Shown: positions 24,561 through 34,002, counted from the first letter of the stretch. The stretch: 50,446 nucleotides of DNA from an uncultured Allomuricauda sp. (GCF_937884665.1 NZ_CAKZYF010000031.1:1-50446); one strand, 5' to 3'. Translations and numbers: made by a program. The notes: generated from the letters alone by a model not told the origin.

Positions 24561-25400
24561 ATGAAAAAACTGATTTCAAAAATATTACCGCCCTTGTACG
24601 GGCAGTATTTTAACATGTTGTCCCTTTTTAATCAAAAAAAAGCAGCGAAATCTGCATTCAATCTCTTTTGTACCATTCGCAAGGGTAGAGTAAACGAAAA
24701 GCAAAAGCCTTTTTTGGACAAGGCCAAAAGCAGTATAGAAGAAGCTGCGGGCCATCATATCCAGGTCTACCGTTGGCGTGGATCCGCAGAGACCGTTCTT
24801 TTGGTCCACGGTTGGGAAAGCAACTCGTTTCGGTGGCGGAACCTTATACAGAAATTAAGGGAGTCGGATTTCAATATCTTGGCTTTTGATGCCCCTGGAC
24901 ATGGGTATTCTTCTGGTAATCAGTTATATGTGCCCTTGTATAGCGAATGTTTACAGGTAATGATTGAAAAATATCGCCCCAAATACCTTGTCGGTCATTC
25001 GGTGGGCGGAATGACATTACTCTACAACGACTTCAAGCACCAGAATCCAGAAATCGATAAAATGGTAACCATTGGTTCTCCATCAGAGTTTGAAGAAATT
25101 ATGGCACACTATCAAAGCCTCTTAGGTTTTAACAAAAGGGTGATGCGAAGCTTAGATGACTATATTTTCAACAGATTCAATATGTACATCGCTGATTTTT
25201 CCTCATCCAAATTTGTAACATCCAATACCAAAAAGGGACTTTTGTTCCATGATCGCCTGGATGCCATTGCACCCTATCACGCTTCTCAAAAGGTTCATCG
25301 GGATTGGAAAGATAGTCAGCTTATCACCACGGAGGGACTAGGGCATTCCATGCACCAAGAGGAAGTCAACCATCAGATCGTGGATTTCTTAAAAGCCTAG
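24561..25400 (+). CDS. Alpha/beta hydrolase
   Basis: A 279-residue alpha/beta-fold hydrolase. VLLVHGWESNSFRWRNL carries the oxyanion HGW motif, the nucleophile Ser lies in LVGHSVGGMTLL, an acid is available in HDRLDAIAP, and the catalytic His is in TTEGLGHSMHQEE. The first 60 residues contain FNMLSLFNQKKAAKSAFNLF, a membrane-proximal amphipathic helix rather than a signal peptide. The substrate is unknown, probably an ester or electrophilic compound given control by an HxlR regulator. Divergent from that regulator. Confidence 0.85.
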   Translation: MKKLISKILPPLYGQYFNMLSLFNQKKAAKSAFNLFCTIRKGRVNEKQKPFLDKAKSSIEEAAGHHIQVYRWRGSAETVLLVHGWESNSFRWRNLIQKLRESDFNILAFDAPGHGYSSGNQLYVPLYSECLQVMIEKYRPKYLVGHSVGGMTLLYNDFKHQNPEIDKMVTIGSPSEFEEIMAHYQSLLGFNKRVMRSLDDYIFNRFNMYIADFSSSKFVTSNTKKGLLFHDRLDAIAPYHASQKVHRDWKDSQLITTEGLGHSMHQEEVNHQIVDFLKA

Positions 25401-25522
25401 AGAACAAAAAAGCCCTTCAGGAGTGCCACGAAGTAATATCTCTAATAAATTATCGTACAAAGCCTTATCTTTATTTAACAAGATGAAGTTCAACGTTTAC
25501 TTAAATCCACTTACTGTTTAGA

Positions 25523-25993
25523 ATGAATACGCGGTTTCAAAGGATAATCCTTAAAAATGGTATCTTGATGCTCTCCCTGGGCTGCATTTGCTGTGGACGT
25601 ACGGATGAGGATGTGTTGTATGCATTTTCGGTCACGAATGATTCTGGAAGGGAAATAAGCATCACTTCTTTCAAGGCCGATTTCCCAGAAATTGCACCAA
25701 AACAGGTTTCCTTAAAAAACAAAGAGGTCCTTTTAGAAGAGTTCCCTTCACGGGACAGCGGCCGTAGCTACAGTTTTTTGGATGTATTTGACGGGGACTC
25801 CATTATTGTGGACTATGCTGGAAGTCGTTTTCAGATTTTTACTTGCATAAGAAGGGGAAGTGAGGGCGTGGGCTGCAGTGTGCCCCGCAATATATTAAAT
25901 GTGTTGCCTGAACCGGTAAGCGGAACGGATATCTTATTGTCTGAGTATGTTTTCACGGCCGAAGATTTCAATACGGCACAACCTTTGGAATAA
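25523..25993 (+). CDS. Hypothetical secreted protein or lipoprotein
   Basis: A 156-residue protein that I do not recognise. The N-terminus has a basic start, a hydrophobic run and CICCGRTDED, so it may be a lipoprotein processed at one of the cysteines. The mature part is beta-rich (VLYAFSVTNDSGREISITSF, VFDGDSIIVDYAGSRFQIF), with one Cys pair at TCIRRGSEGVGCSVP. No enzyme motif. It stands alone, 122 bp after the hydrolase. Coding looks sure and the function is unknown. Confidence 0.65.
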   Translation: MNTRFQRIILKNGILMLSLGCICCGRTDEDVLYAFSVTNDSGREISITSFKADFPEIAPKQVSLKNKEVLLEEFPSRDSGRSYSFLDVFDGDSIIVDYAGSRFQIFTCIRRGSEGVGCSVPRNILNVLPEPVSGTDILLSEYVFTAEDFNTAQPLE

Positions 25994-26046
25994 GCCGGTG
26001 AATACCCTTTTTTAAACTATATTGAAAATCATTAAAACCAAACGCG

Positions 26047-26469
26047 ATGAATGTTGTTTATCCTTTCCATGTCGCTATCCCTGTGCATAACCTCGAAGAA
26101 TGCAGAATTTTTTATCGTGAAGTTTTGGGTTGTGAAGAAGGACGGAGCAGTGACCATTGGGTTGATTTTAATGTATTTGGTCACCAAGTGGTCATACATT
26201 ACAAACCAAAATCTGAAGAGGAACTGCATACCAATCCAGTGGATGGCAAAAATGTACCGGTACCCCACTATGGAGTGGTATTACCTTGGGATATCTTCTC
26301 AAGCTTTTCCAAAAACCTTAAAGAAAAAGGGATTGAATTCGTTATTGAGCCATACATCCGATTTGAAGGAGAAGTTGGGGAGCAGGCCACAATGTTCTTT
26401 CTTGATCCTGCTGGCAACGCTTTGGAATTTAAGGCATTTAAGAATATGGAACAGTTATTTGCTAAGTAG
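26047..26469 (+). CDS. VOC-superfamily (glyoxalase-like) protein
   Basis: A 140-residue protein with the paired beta-alpha-beta-beta-beta modules of the vicinal oxygen chelate fold. [21 protein letters not shown] gives the first metal His (HVAIPV), HQVVIHYK the second strand set, VPHYGVVLP the second His, and [17 protein letters not shown] the terminal Glu. Typical metal ligands of dioxygenase or glyoxalase members are present, but the reaction cannot be told from this. No signal peptide. Convergent with the DUF2306 gene. Confidence 0.88.
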   Translation: MNVVYPFHVAIPVHNLEECRIFYREVLGCEEGRSSDHWVDFNVFGHQVVIHYKPKSEEELHTNPVDGKNVPVPHYGVVLPWDIFSSFSKNLKEKGIEFVIEPYIRFEGEVGEQATMFFLDPAGNALEFKAFKNMEQLFAK

Positions 26470-26471
26470 GT

Positions 26472-27092
26472 TCATCCCAACTGGAGTCCTTTCCTTCTTA
26501 CCCAAAAATAAGCGAATAGCATATTGGGCACCCAACACACCCACGCTACCGTTTTATAGACCACTGGAAAATTTCCAATCGTAGCGAGTAAAACTGGCAG
26601 CCAAAAACGTAAGGTCACCGCAGCATAACAAGCGGCATAACTGTATATCATCATGCCATAAAAAAGAGACACGTCCTTTTTTTTGTTGGCAGAATATGCC
26701 TTTGCTGTTGTGTAGAGCCAGGTAAGGCCCAAAACAATAAATCCCAGGGATGAAATCCACCCGCCAGTGGAAAAAAAAGCGAGATACACGGCGCAAAGAC
26801 CACTTATGGGAACGGACAGCAGATACACTTTTCCCAAATCTCTATATATCCCAGGTCTTTCTTTTTTTAATTTCTTACTGAATTGTGTCCAACCTACAAG
26901 AAGCGCGATTCCACCAAATAGCAGGTTTATATGAAAAACTGTGTTCCATAAGGTATTTCCCAGAAGCACCTCAGTTTTACTGTGCAACAGACCCATTTTT
27001 CCTTCGGTAATCCAATAGACTAGAGGATAAAGTCCAACGCTAACGGCCAGAAAGACAAAGACAAACCAACCGACCTTGTTTGAGCTGCTCAT
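26472..27092 (-). CDS. DUF2306-type membrane protein
   Basis: A 206-residue polytopic protein with about six membrane helices (beginning VGWFVFVFLAVSVGLYPLVY). The helix containing FHINLLFGGIALLVGWTQF and the loop ERPGIYRDLGKVYLL are the DUF2306 pattern, with the conserved R-P-G-I/L-H/Y motif. Function is unknown. Its ATG overlaps the TGA of the esterase reading frame (ATGA, 27089-27092), so the two were translationally coupled. The nonsense codon in the esterase therefore may lower its expression. Confidence 0.82.
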   Translation of the reverse strand: MSSSNKVGWFVFVFLAVSVGLYPLVYWITEGKMGLLHSKTEVLLGNTLWNTVFHINLLFGGIALLVGWTQFSKKLKKERPGIYRDLGKVYLLSVPISGLCAVYLAFFSTGGWISSLGFIVLGLTWLYTTAKAYSANKKKDVSLFYGMMIYSYAACYAAVTLRFWLPVLLATIGNFPVVYKTVAWVCWVPNMLFAYFWVRRKGLQLG

Positions 27093-28822
27093 TCTGGATA
27101 TCTCCAGCTGTTCAAGTCTGCGTCCTTAGGGGCCGTTTCCGCAATACGTTTCATAATCTTTGGGACATACATGGAATTATATCTCAACCTACTGATATGG
27201 TTCGGATTTTCTTGGTCACCATTCCAGCAATGCTCTGCCCTATCCCCATAATCCACCTCGCCCTCATAATAGGGGTCGTTTGTGCTCTCGAGAAAATCTT
27301 CCATCAGATACACAGCGTTATTTAAATAGTAATTATCCATATCCCCACAATAAATATGGATTTTCCCCCGAAGTTTTTCCCCAAGCTCTTCCCAATCACG
27401 TTCTAAAATGTAGCGTAGGTCGTAATTCTCTTTCCAATACTCAGCTACATCTTGATTTATTTTTCAGGTCATTTTATCCCAAATCCTTTGGGGATATCCT
27501 TCATCTCCTTGCGGTGAATAGGTCGCCTCCCAGATATCCCACTGCTGGCCGGAGCGGGACTTGGTTCCCAAAACCAGCTCCAAATGATTGTATTCACGCA
27601 TGGTGGTCTGAACATGACCTAAATAATCTCGATGGGCGGGTACATCCAATTTTTTATGTTCGCTGGGATAATAATATGCGTTTTCATCTTGATAAATATC
27701 CGTGAGACAATAGGCCCGAAAGTCAATAGGGTCAGGACAAGCGGCAAAACAGCCGTTGTATTCCCCAGGATATTTAACTTGAACCGCAAGTGCTTCCCAT
27801 CCTCCGGTAGACCCGCCGTAGAGAAACCGGGACCAACCCTCACCCATACCCCTAAATTCCTTCTCGATGTAGGGGATAAGTTCATAGGTAATAGCATCAC
27901 CGTAGGGACCTTGACTCGCAGAATTCACTGCATAGGAGTCGTCATAATATGGGGTTGGATGTTGTATTTCGATAATCAAAAAACGCGGGAAATCTGGTTC
28001 GTTCCATCGCTTATAAAAATCATAGGCTTCTTGTTGCTGAATGATATTATATCCTTCAACACCGAATCTATCTGAATAATCGGGTTTTAGACCAGGATCA
28101 GGAGGTGTGGTTCTAAACCCTCCAAAGTCATCTGGAAAATGGCCGTGAAAAATCATCAGTGGGTATTTTGCTTCCGGATGTTCATTGAAACCTTTGGGCA
28201 ATAGAATATGAGCTCCCAGATACATATCCCTACCCCAAAATTCAGATAATTTTTCAGACTTCATTTTAATATGTTTTATCCAAGGTGTGTCTTCCGGTTC
28301 CTGTATGGGTGGGATTTTTTCATCCATAACCAGCGATATCTGTTGTGCGACACCCTCTTGAATTTCTATTTTTAGGGGTTTACTGTATAGATTCCCTGGG
28401 GAACGGTTCCATTTTTGACCTTCACCATTATCCATGGGCAGTTTAACCGTATGCCCCGTGGACAGCTCAAAGGTTTCGTAAACGTGCAACAAGGCTTGCA
28501 CATAATACTCCCCAGGAGGTAATTCCGAAAGACTGGTATAAGGAAAGCCAAAAATTTCGTTGTCAAATACCTGCGTTTGGTCAGTAGTCATTCCTTCTAC
28601 ATCCATTCCAAAAATGGGTTGCGCATTTAAACCTGCGCTAATCTGAAAACGGGGTTCCCTGATACTATCCGAAGCGAACATAAGCAATAGCCGACCGTCC
28701 ACATTTTCAGAACCTATGGATTCAGAAAACGAAACGGAAACTGTAAGGGTTTCCTTTTTTTTGGTTTTACAGGACAGTAAACCGAAAAGGACAAGGCAAA
28801 AAAGGAATATTTTAAGTCTCAT
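27089..28822 (-). pseudogene. Esterase-type lipoprotein (PF00756-like) interrupted by an in-frame TGA
   Basis: A 577-codon frame from the lipoprotein start MRLKIFLFCLVLFGLLSC. One TGA (27464-27466, codon 453) splits it; the frame is unchanged on both sides. The upstream part has an N-terminal beta domain and an alpha/beta hydrolase with the nucleophile Ser338 in LYGGSTGGWEAL. Right after the stop the frame reads KINQDVAEYWKENYDLRYIL and later DRAEHCWNGD, where the catalytic His probably lies. Truncation at the stop would thus remove part of the catalytic site. The T before the stop and KIN after it suggest an ancestral Gly codon (GGA to TGA). It may be a decaying gene, a strain polymorphism or a sequence error. 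Confidence 0.8.
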
Positions 28823-28981
28823 AGTCAAGTTGTTTGACTGGAAGATACAGAATTTAACCTTTGATTTTGATAAATTTTGGAATACCCCAAGGTATGCCAT
28901 TCATCGAAAAGTCCAAAAAGCTGATATTATCCCCGGTAAAGACACGTTAATTAATTCTACTGGTATTAACTGCGTCTTTTT

Positions 28982-29137
28982 ATGAAAACAATCCTACTCC
29001 TTATTTCTTTGGTTTTCGCTGGATTTGCTTTAGGAAGCTGTACCAACGACGAGGGTGAAACGGAATTTGATATCATTACTCCGGATGAAGAAGAGACCAG
29101 CGTTGTTGTGAAAGCAGAAACCAAGGGAATCAAGTAA
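28982..29137 (+). CDS. Small lipoprotein (51 residues)
   Basis: An ATG-to-TAA frame of 51 codons with a textbook lipoprotein signal: MKTILLLISLVFAGFALGSC gives lipidation at Cys20. The mature 32-residue peptide is acidic (NDEGETEFDIITPDEEETS) and ends KAETKGIK. Flavobacteria carry many such mini-lipoproteins of unknown use. It lies divergent from the esterase gene and its end overlaps the convergent folD stop by 8 bp. No homology recognised, but the signal peptide makes chance unlikely. Confidence 0.6.
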   Translation: MKTILLLISLVFAGFALGSCTNDEGETEFDIITPDEEETSVVVKAETKGIK

Positions 29138-30017
29138 GTTCCGCCCCATGCCTTTCGCGGGCCAAAAGCGTATTTTTCAGAAGCATGGCAATGGTCATGG
29201 GTCCCACACCTCCCGGGACCGGCGTGATATAAGATGCTTTTTTGGAAACATTTTCATAATCAACATCCCCGGTGATGTAATAGCCTTTTTCTTTGGTTTC
29301 GTCTGGAACTCTTGTAATCCCAACGTCGATTACCACGGCGCCCTCTTTTACCATATCAGCTTTGATAAATTGCGGAATTCCAAGTGCCGATATTACGATA
29401 TCCGCTTCTGCGATAACGTCTTCAATATTTTTGGTACGACTGTGCGCCTGTGTTACCGTACAGTTTCCAGGAAAACCTTTTCTCCCCATTAAAATACTCA
29501 TGGGACGTCCCACACTATGACTACGTCCTACAACAACTGTTCTTTTCCCCTGGGTCTCAATATTGTAACGTTCCAAAAGTTCGAGATTTCCAAATGGGGT
29601 GGCTGGTATAAATGTGCTCATATCCAATGCCATTTTACCAAAGTTAGTAGGATGAAAACCGTCTACATCTTTATTGGGATCGATGGCCATGATGACTTTT
29701 TGGGTATCTATCTGGTCCGGTAAAGGAAGTTGGACAATAAAACCGTCAATATCTGGGTTTTCGTTGAGCTCCGCGATAGTCTTCAACAATTCAACTTCGC
29801 TGGTGGTATTGGGTAACTGAATCAATGTAGATTCAAAACCAACGCGCTTACAGGCACGTACTTTGCTACCGACATAGGTAAGGCTGGCTCCGTCATTCCC
29901 GACTATGACCGCTGCCAAATGAGGAACTTTTTCCCCATTGTCCTTCATTTTTTTTACCGCTTCGGCAATCTCATCTTTTATATCGTTACTTACCCTTTTT
30001 CCATCCAGTATTTCCAT
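29130..30017 (-). CDS. folD: Bifunctional methylenetetrahydrofolate dehydrogenase / cyclohydrolase
   Basis: A 295-residue FolD that interconverts methylene-, methenyl- and 10-formyl-tetrahydrofolate with NADP+ in one-carbon metabolism. Key motifs: catalytic Tyr and Lys in LTYVGSKVRACKRVG, substrate loop FIVQLPLPDQID, VDGFHPTNFGKM, nucleotide loop VVGRSHSVGRPMSILMG, and the C-terminal TPVPGGVGPMTIAML. Full length. Preceded by ffh on the same strand with a 39-bp gap. Confidence 0.97.
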   Translation of the reverse strand: MEILDGKRVSNDIKDEIAEAVKKMKDNGEKVPHLAAVIVGNDGASLTYVGSKVRACKRVGFESTLIQLPNTTSEVELLKTIAELNENPDIDGFIVQLPLPDQIDTQKVIMAIDPNKDVDGFHPTNFGKMALDMSTFIPATPFGNLELLERYNIETQGKRTVVVGRSHSVGRPMSILMGRKGFPGNCTVTQAHSRTKNIEDVIAEADIVISALGIPQFIKADMVKEGAVVIDVGITRVPDETKEKGYYITGDVDYENVSKKASYITPVPGGVGPMTIAMLLKNTLLARERHGAELT

Positions 30018-30056
30018 AGTTTTTTAGCTCTCGGGGTTATTTTATTTAACTCTGTA

Positions 30057-31385
30057 TTATCGCATGTTCTGCATCATCTGCATCATCTTCTTGCCCCCGC
30101 CTCCCTGCATCATCTTCATCATTTTGCTCATCTGCTGGAACTGTTTCAATAGTTGGTTGACTTCTTGAATAGACCTTCCACTACCTTGAGCGATTCTTTT
30201 TTTGCGACTTGCATTCAATTTTGAGGGGTTGGAACGCTCATCCGGCGTCATGGAGTGGATAATGGCCTCGATATGTTTGAAGGCGTCATCATCGATATCC
30301 ATACCTTTCATAGCCTTTCCCACGCCAGGAATCATCCCCATGAGGTCTTTCATGTTCCCCATTTTCTTGATCTGTTGAATCTGACTCAGGAAATCATCAA
30401 AACCAAATCTATTCTTGGCAATCTTCTTCTGGATTTTCCGGGCCTGTTCTTCGTCAAATTGTTCTTGGGCCCGTTCCACTAGAGAGACTACATCTCCCAT
30501 ACCCAAAATACGATCGGCCATCCTAGAAGGATAAAAGACATCTATGGCTTCCATCTTTTCTCCGGTTCCGATAAATTTTATTGGCTTATCGACCACCGAT
30601 TTTATGGAGATGGCCGCACCTCCCCGGGTATCACCATCCAATTTGGTGAGGATAACGCCATCAAAATTCAATACATCGTTGAAGGCCTTGGCCGTATTGA
30701 CGGCATCTTGTCCAGTCATGGAATCTACAACAAAAAGCGTTTCTTGGGGAGTCACCGCTTTGTGGATATTCTCAATTTCTGTCATCATCTCCTCATCCAC
30801 GGCCAATCGACCTGCAGTATCGATGATAACTACATTGCATCCCAATTGTTTGGCTTGTCGAATTCCTGCTTTGGCAATGGCCACGGGGTCGTTGTTTCCC
30901 CTTTCGGAATATACCTCTGCCCCAATTTGCTCACCAACAATATGAAGTTGGTCTATCGCCGCAGGTCGGTAAACATCACAAGCGACCAATAAAGGTCTTT
31001 TTTTCTTCTTTTTTTTGAGAAAGTTTGCCAGTTTACCGGAAAACGTGGTTTTACCCGAACCTTGAAGACCCGACATTAAAATCACGGATGGGTTTCCAGA
31101 GAGATCGACGCCTTCCGCTTCGCCACCCATAAGTTCGGTCAACTCATCTTTTACAATCTTGACCATAAGTTGGCCAGGTTGTAAACTGGTAAGCACGTTT
31201 TGACCAAGTGCTTTTTCCTTGACTTTGTTGGTAAATTCTTTGGCAATTTTAAAATTGACATCGGCATCAAGCAGGGCACGTCTGATTTCCTTGATGGTTT
31301 CGGCGACGTTTATCTCTGTTATTTGGCCATGGCCCTTAAGTACGTGTAGGGCTTTATCCAGCTTATCACTCAAATTATCGAACAT
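30057..31385 (-). CDS. ffh: Signal recognition particle GTPase Ffh
   Basis: A 442-residue SRP protein that targets nascent membrane and exported proteins to FtsY. The N domain spans 1-85. The G domain has GLQGSGKTTFSGKL (G1), DVYRPAAIDQL, DTAGRLAVDEEMM (G3), TKLDGDTRGG (G4) and GTGEKMEA. The Met-rich M domain, about 300-442, has SGRSIQEVNQLLKQFQQMSK and a Met/Gly tail (MMQGGGGKKMMQMMQ). Length is normal. It starts the ffh-folD transcription unit. Confidence 0.98.
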   Translation of the reverse strand: MFDNLSDKLDKALHVLKGHGQITEINVAETIKEIRRALLDADVNFKIAKEFTNKVKEKALGQNVLTSLQPGQLMVKIVKDELTELMGGEAEGVDLSGNPSVILMSGLQGSGKTTFSGKLANFLKKKKKKRPLLVACDVYRPAAIDQLHIVGEQIGAEVYSERGNNDPVAIAKAGIRQAKQLGCNVVIIDTAGRLAVDEEMMTEIENIHKAVTPQETLFVVDSMTGQDAVNTAKAFNDVLNFDGVILTKLDGDTRGGAAISIKSVVDKPIKFIGTGEKMEAIDVFYPSRMADRILGMGDVVSLVERAQEQFDEEQARKIQKKIAKNRFGFDDFLSQIQQIKKMGNMKDLMGMIPGVGKAMKGMDIDDDAFKHIEAIIHSMTPDERSNPSKLNASRKKRIAQGSGRSIQEVNQLLKQFQQMSKMMKMMQGGGGKKMMQMMQNMR

Positions 31386-31428
31386 GCGCTTATGTCATTT
31401 TGAAGACGGCAAAGTTACGAATAAAAAG

Positions 31429-31460
31429 AAAAGGACGGCCTTGGGGAGGGCCGTCCTTTT
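31429..31460 (-). terminator. Strong intrinsic terminator after the acidic lipoprotein
   Basis: A perfect 12-bp stem, AAAAGGACGGCC (31429-31440) with GGCCGTCCTTTT (31449-31460), and an 8-base loop. On the minus strand it is followed by TTTTCTTTTTATT. It lies 21 bp after the stop of the acidic lipoprotein gene and separates it from ffh. Confidence 0.88.
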
Positions 31461-31481
31461 CGGGATTATTGGGGAAATTGG

Positions 31482-33254
31482 TTATGGTTTTTCAAAAACC
31501 AAAGTTTCGGTTGCATCTTCATCTTCGTGTACCAGTTCAATTTTGGAAGCTCCTACAGAGACAACGTACCAGTCTTCGGTCAATTCGGATAGGGTAGCGT
31601 TTTCTTCAAGATTCAGATAAAACTTCAGCGTATCATCATCATCTTCTTTTAATATTCTCCAAAGGCCGGCTGCAATGGGTTCATCATTGATGGAAACTTC
31701 AGCTTGGTGCATCATGGAAAAGTTAAAGTCCATATCATTGTAATTATCGGTCATGTCCATGCCATTTTTTGTGTAGCTGGTTACGTTCCATCCACCGCCT
31801 AAAATGGTGTTCCGCGCCTCAGTAACGTTATTGTCGTCACCACTATCATTACATACTTTTACAAGAACCAATTCATAATCAATCGACTCTATCCCAAATT
31901 TAAGTCTTCGGTCATCGAGTTCACGTAGTGGCCAATCAAAGCTGACGCCCGGTTCGTCTCCCATTGTGATTAATAGGGAAAGGACCTGATCATTGTTCAT
32001 CCCCACTTCCCAAGTTCCTTGGATTGTAGAGATACCATCGCTCAAGGTTACTGCGTCACCAGGTAGAAAATTAAATTCGAATCCTAATAATCTTTCAAGC
32101 TCTTCTCCTTGATTTTCCACTTTTTTGATAATCCACTCGCATTGCTTGAGCACTTGACGAAGACCGTCGACACTAGTAGAATCATCACCATTATCATCGT
32201 CATCTGGACAGTGCTGTCTTAGTACGATGCGATTGCCCTCGTCTGAATACAACTTGATTTTATGGTCTCCTATGTCATAAACAATCCATTCCAGAGTGAA
32301 ATCCATCAAGCCGTCAAAAACAAGGTTGAGCGCGATTCCACCATCAGTAACCCGGGTGGACCATTCTCCAGTAAGCATACTTCCCATAACATTTTGGTAC
32401 AGAACAACGCCTCCTTCAGAAAATGTTAGTGTATTATTTTCATACTGACCTGTTTGGTCGGTAGCCATACGCAAGACCTCCCGAATCTCCCACGGACATT
32501 CAATAAGTAATTCCTGAAGTCTTTCTTCTGTAAAATCATCATCATTAAAATCATCATCATCGTCTTCATCACATTCATCTTTAGCTCGCTCCAAGGCATT
32601 GGCAAGTTCAGAATTACTGTTGACCACGATTTCAGTCCCATCAAACTTTTTTAAGGTCAAGGGGAACTGAATACTCACCAAATCTTCATCTTCGAGGCCG
32701 GCGAAAAACCTTCTCAACTCCATATCACTGCTCACGGAAACTTCACCTGTGAGCTGTTCATTTATATCAAAAGTGAAAATGGTAATTGGATATACAAAGT
32801 CGATACATTCGATGTCATCATCATCTCCTCCTTCCAAACATTGGGATGCCAGCTCGCGTAATTGTTCAACACTCTCAATCACCAGTTCGGTAAAATCTCC
32901 GAAGGTAATGGTAATTGGAAATAGGATATCCAACACATCAGTATCGGTATCGAATTCATCAAAAATTTCTTCAATGGCATGCAAGTCTTCCCTGGAATCG
33001 ATGGTTATTTGGATTCCATTTACTTCTACAGTATAGGGAAAGTTAATAGCGATACAGCTGGCGCCGTCCACAATATTATCAAATGAACCATCATTGGTCG
33101 CCGTATTCTCAATCAGAATAGCGGTGTTGGAATCTGCGGTAATCGTTTCTTGGTTGTTTCCGCCCACCTCTTCAAATTCCTCTTGACATGAGGTAAATAA
33201 AAGGGCTATGGAAAGAAGACAAGTTAGTATTTGTTTGTTGATCACATTCTTCAT
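31482..33254 (-). CDS. Acidic repeat lipoprotein: four short repeats plus three lipocalin-like repeats
   Basis: A 590-residue lipoprotein with a signal ending LLFTSC at Cys23. Four related segments of about 35-40 residues follow at 67-102, 108-141, 148-188 and 193-228. Each starts with a strand of the form I-x-F-P-[ILY]-T, has a second strand and ends in a short helix (for example EDLHAIEEIF, VEQLRELASQC). Three beta-rich lipocalin-like units follow at about 245-347, 364-466 and 477-590, each opened by a WEI/WII/WNV strand. Asp-rich linkers (DECDEDDDDDFNDDDF, CPDDDDNGDDST, CNDSGDDNN) join them. I know no function. The Asp clusters may bind Ca2+ or be flexible spacers. It is divergent from the ECF sigma/FecR/TonB-receptor genes, so a surface or periplasmic partner of that receptor is a fair guess. 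Confidence 0.8.
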   Translation of the reverse strand: MKNVINKQILTCLLSIALLFTSCQEEFEEVGGNNQETITADSNTAILIENTATNDGSFDNIVDGASCIAINFPYTVEVNGIQITIDSREDLHAIEEIFDEFDTDTDVLDILFPITITFGDFTELVIESVEQLRELASQCLEGGDDDDIECIDFVYPITIFTFDINEQLTGEVSVSSDMELRRFFAGLEDEDLVSIQFPLTLKKFDGTEIVVNSNSELANALERAKDECDEDDDDDFNDDDFTEERLQELLIECPWEIREVLRMATDQTGQYENNTLTFSEGGVVLYQNVMGSMLTGEWSTRVTDGGIALNLVFDGLMDFTLEWIVYDIGDHKIKLYSDEGNRIVLRQHCPDDDDNGDDSTSVDGLRQVLKQCEWIIKKVENQGEELERLLGFEFNFLPGDAVTLSDGISTIQGTWEVGMNNDQVLSLLITMGDEPGVSFDWPLRELDDRRLKFGIESIDYELVLVKVCNDSGDDNNVTEARNTILGGGWNVTSYTKNGMDMTDNYNDMDFNFSMMHQAEVSINDEPIAAGLWRILKEDDDDTLKFYLNLEENATLSELTEDWYVVSVGASKIELVHEDEDATETLVFEKP

Positions 33255-33317
33255 AACGATTTGGATTTTTTTAGTTGTGGTACATTTTTAAAACAATTCC
33301 TTTGCAAAAAACCCTAC

Positions 33318-33347
33318 TTGACCTTCCATTTTTTTAAGATATATTTG
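33318..33347 (+). promoter_or_regulatory. Predicted promoter of the ECF sigma gene
   Basis: TTG at 33318-33320, 19 bases, then TATATTTG at 33340-33347, an exact match to TAnnTTTG. It ends 22 bp before the sigma ATG. The divergent lipoprotein side shows no comparable element, which would fit that gene being read by an alternative sigma. Confidence 0.6.
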
Positions 33348-33369
33348 AATCTCAACACACCGCTTTTCC

Positions 33370-33867
33370 ATGGACAATGTTTGTGAAGACCAGGTTTATA
33401 GCTCTGTATTCAGGGCTAACTCAAAAACGCTTTTTAACTTTATATATTATAAGTTTGGGAACGAAGAAAAGGCACATGATGCTGTACAAGAAGCCTTTGT
33501 AAAACTTTGGGAGAACTGTGGCAAGGTATCCCCTGAAAAGGCAAAGTCTTATTTGTACACCGTGGCGAACAACACATATCTCAATGTGATAAAAGCGGAA
33601 AAGGTGCGGTTGAAGTATGCTGAACCCACCCTGGAAAGGTCCAACGAATCCCCCGAGTTTCTACTTGAAGAAAAGGAGTACAAAGAGAAATTGGACAACG
33701 CGCTCAATCATTTGCCGGAAAACCAAAGAACGACCTTTTTGTTGAATCGAATTGACGGGAAAAAATACGCGGAAATCGCAGAAATGGAAGGAGTAAGTGT
33801 AAAAGCGATTGAAAAACGAATGCATTTGGCGTTGAAGTTCCTACGGGAACGGATAGACGGAATTTGA
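33370..33867 (+). CDS. ECF sigma factor (sigma-70 family)
   Basis: A 165-residue ECF sigma. Region 2 spans about 12-75 (LFNFIYYKFGNEEKAHDAVQ, EAFVKLWEN) and region 4 about 108-160 (LPENQRTTFLLNRIDGKKYAEIA, then the HTH EMEGVSVKAIEKRMHLALKFLRE). It lacks extra domains. The anti-sigma FecR and a TonB receptor with an STN domain follow on the same strand. This is the classic layout of cell-surface signalling, in which ligand uptake by the receptor releases the sigma. Sigma-dependent targets probably include the receptor and perhaps the divergent lipoprotein. Confidence 0.93.
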   Translation: MDNVCEDQVYSSVFRANSKTLFNFIYYKFGNEEKAHDAVQEAFVKLWENCGKVSPEKAKSYLYTVANNTYLNVIKAEKVRLKYAEPTLERSNESPEFLLEEKEYKEKLDNALNHLPENQRTTFLLNRIDGKKYAEIAEMEGVSVKAIEKRMHLALKFLRERIDGI

Positions 33868-33868
33868 T

Positions 33869-33985
33869 ATGAAGGCATTTCTAAAAAAAACATCGGAAGT
33901 AAGTTCTGCTAAACCAACGTTCGACCGTTCTATTTGGTCATGGATGGAGAAAGTAGGGTTTTTTCGAATTGAATTGTTATATTAA
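33869..33985 (+). CDS. Possible 38-residue ORF between sigma and anti-sigma
   Basis: An ATG one base after the sigma stop opens a 38-codon frame (MKAFLKKTSEVSSAKPTFDR ... KVGFFRIELLY) ending in TAA 17 bp before the FecR ATG. It nearly fills the 135-bp gap and could keep ribosomes moving between the two genes. It has no signal, domain or homology I recognise. Chance occurrence is quite possible. Confidence 0.3.
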   Translation: MKAFLKKTSEVSSAKPTFDRSIWSWMEKVGFFRIELLY

Positions 33986-34002
33986 GGTAAGGTTCAAAAG
34001 TT

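Noticed and set aside
26051..26584. 177-codon alternative plus frame over the VOC gene
   Set aside because: The other frame gives a complete VOC protein; this one has no recognisable motif and runs into the convergent DUF2306 gene.
27464..27466. TGA read as selenocysteine in the esterase
   Set aside because: The position is in a surface-type linker (T-stop-KIN), not an active-site Cys position, and I see no SECIS-like hairpin directly after it. A nonsense mutation is simpler.
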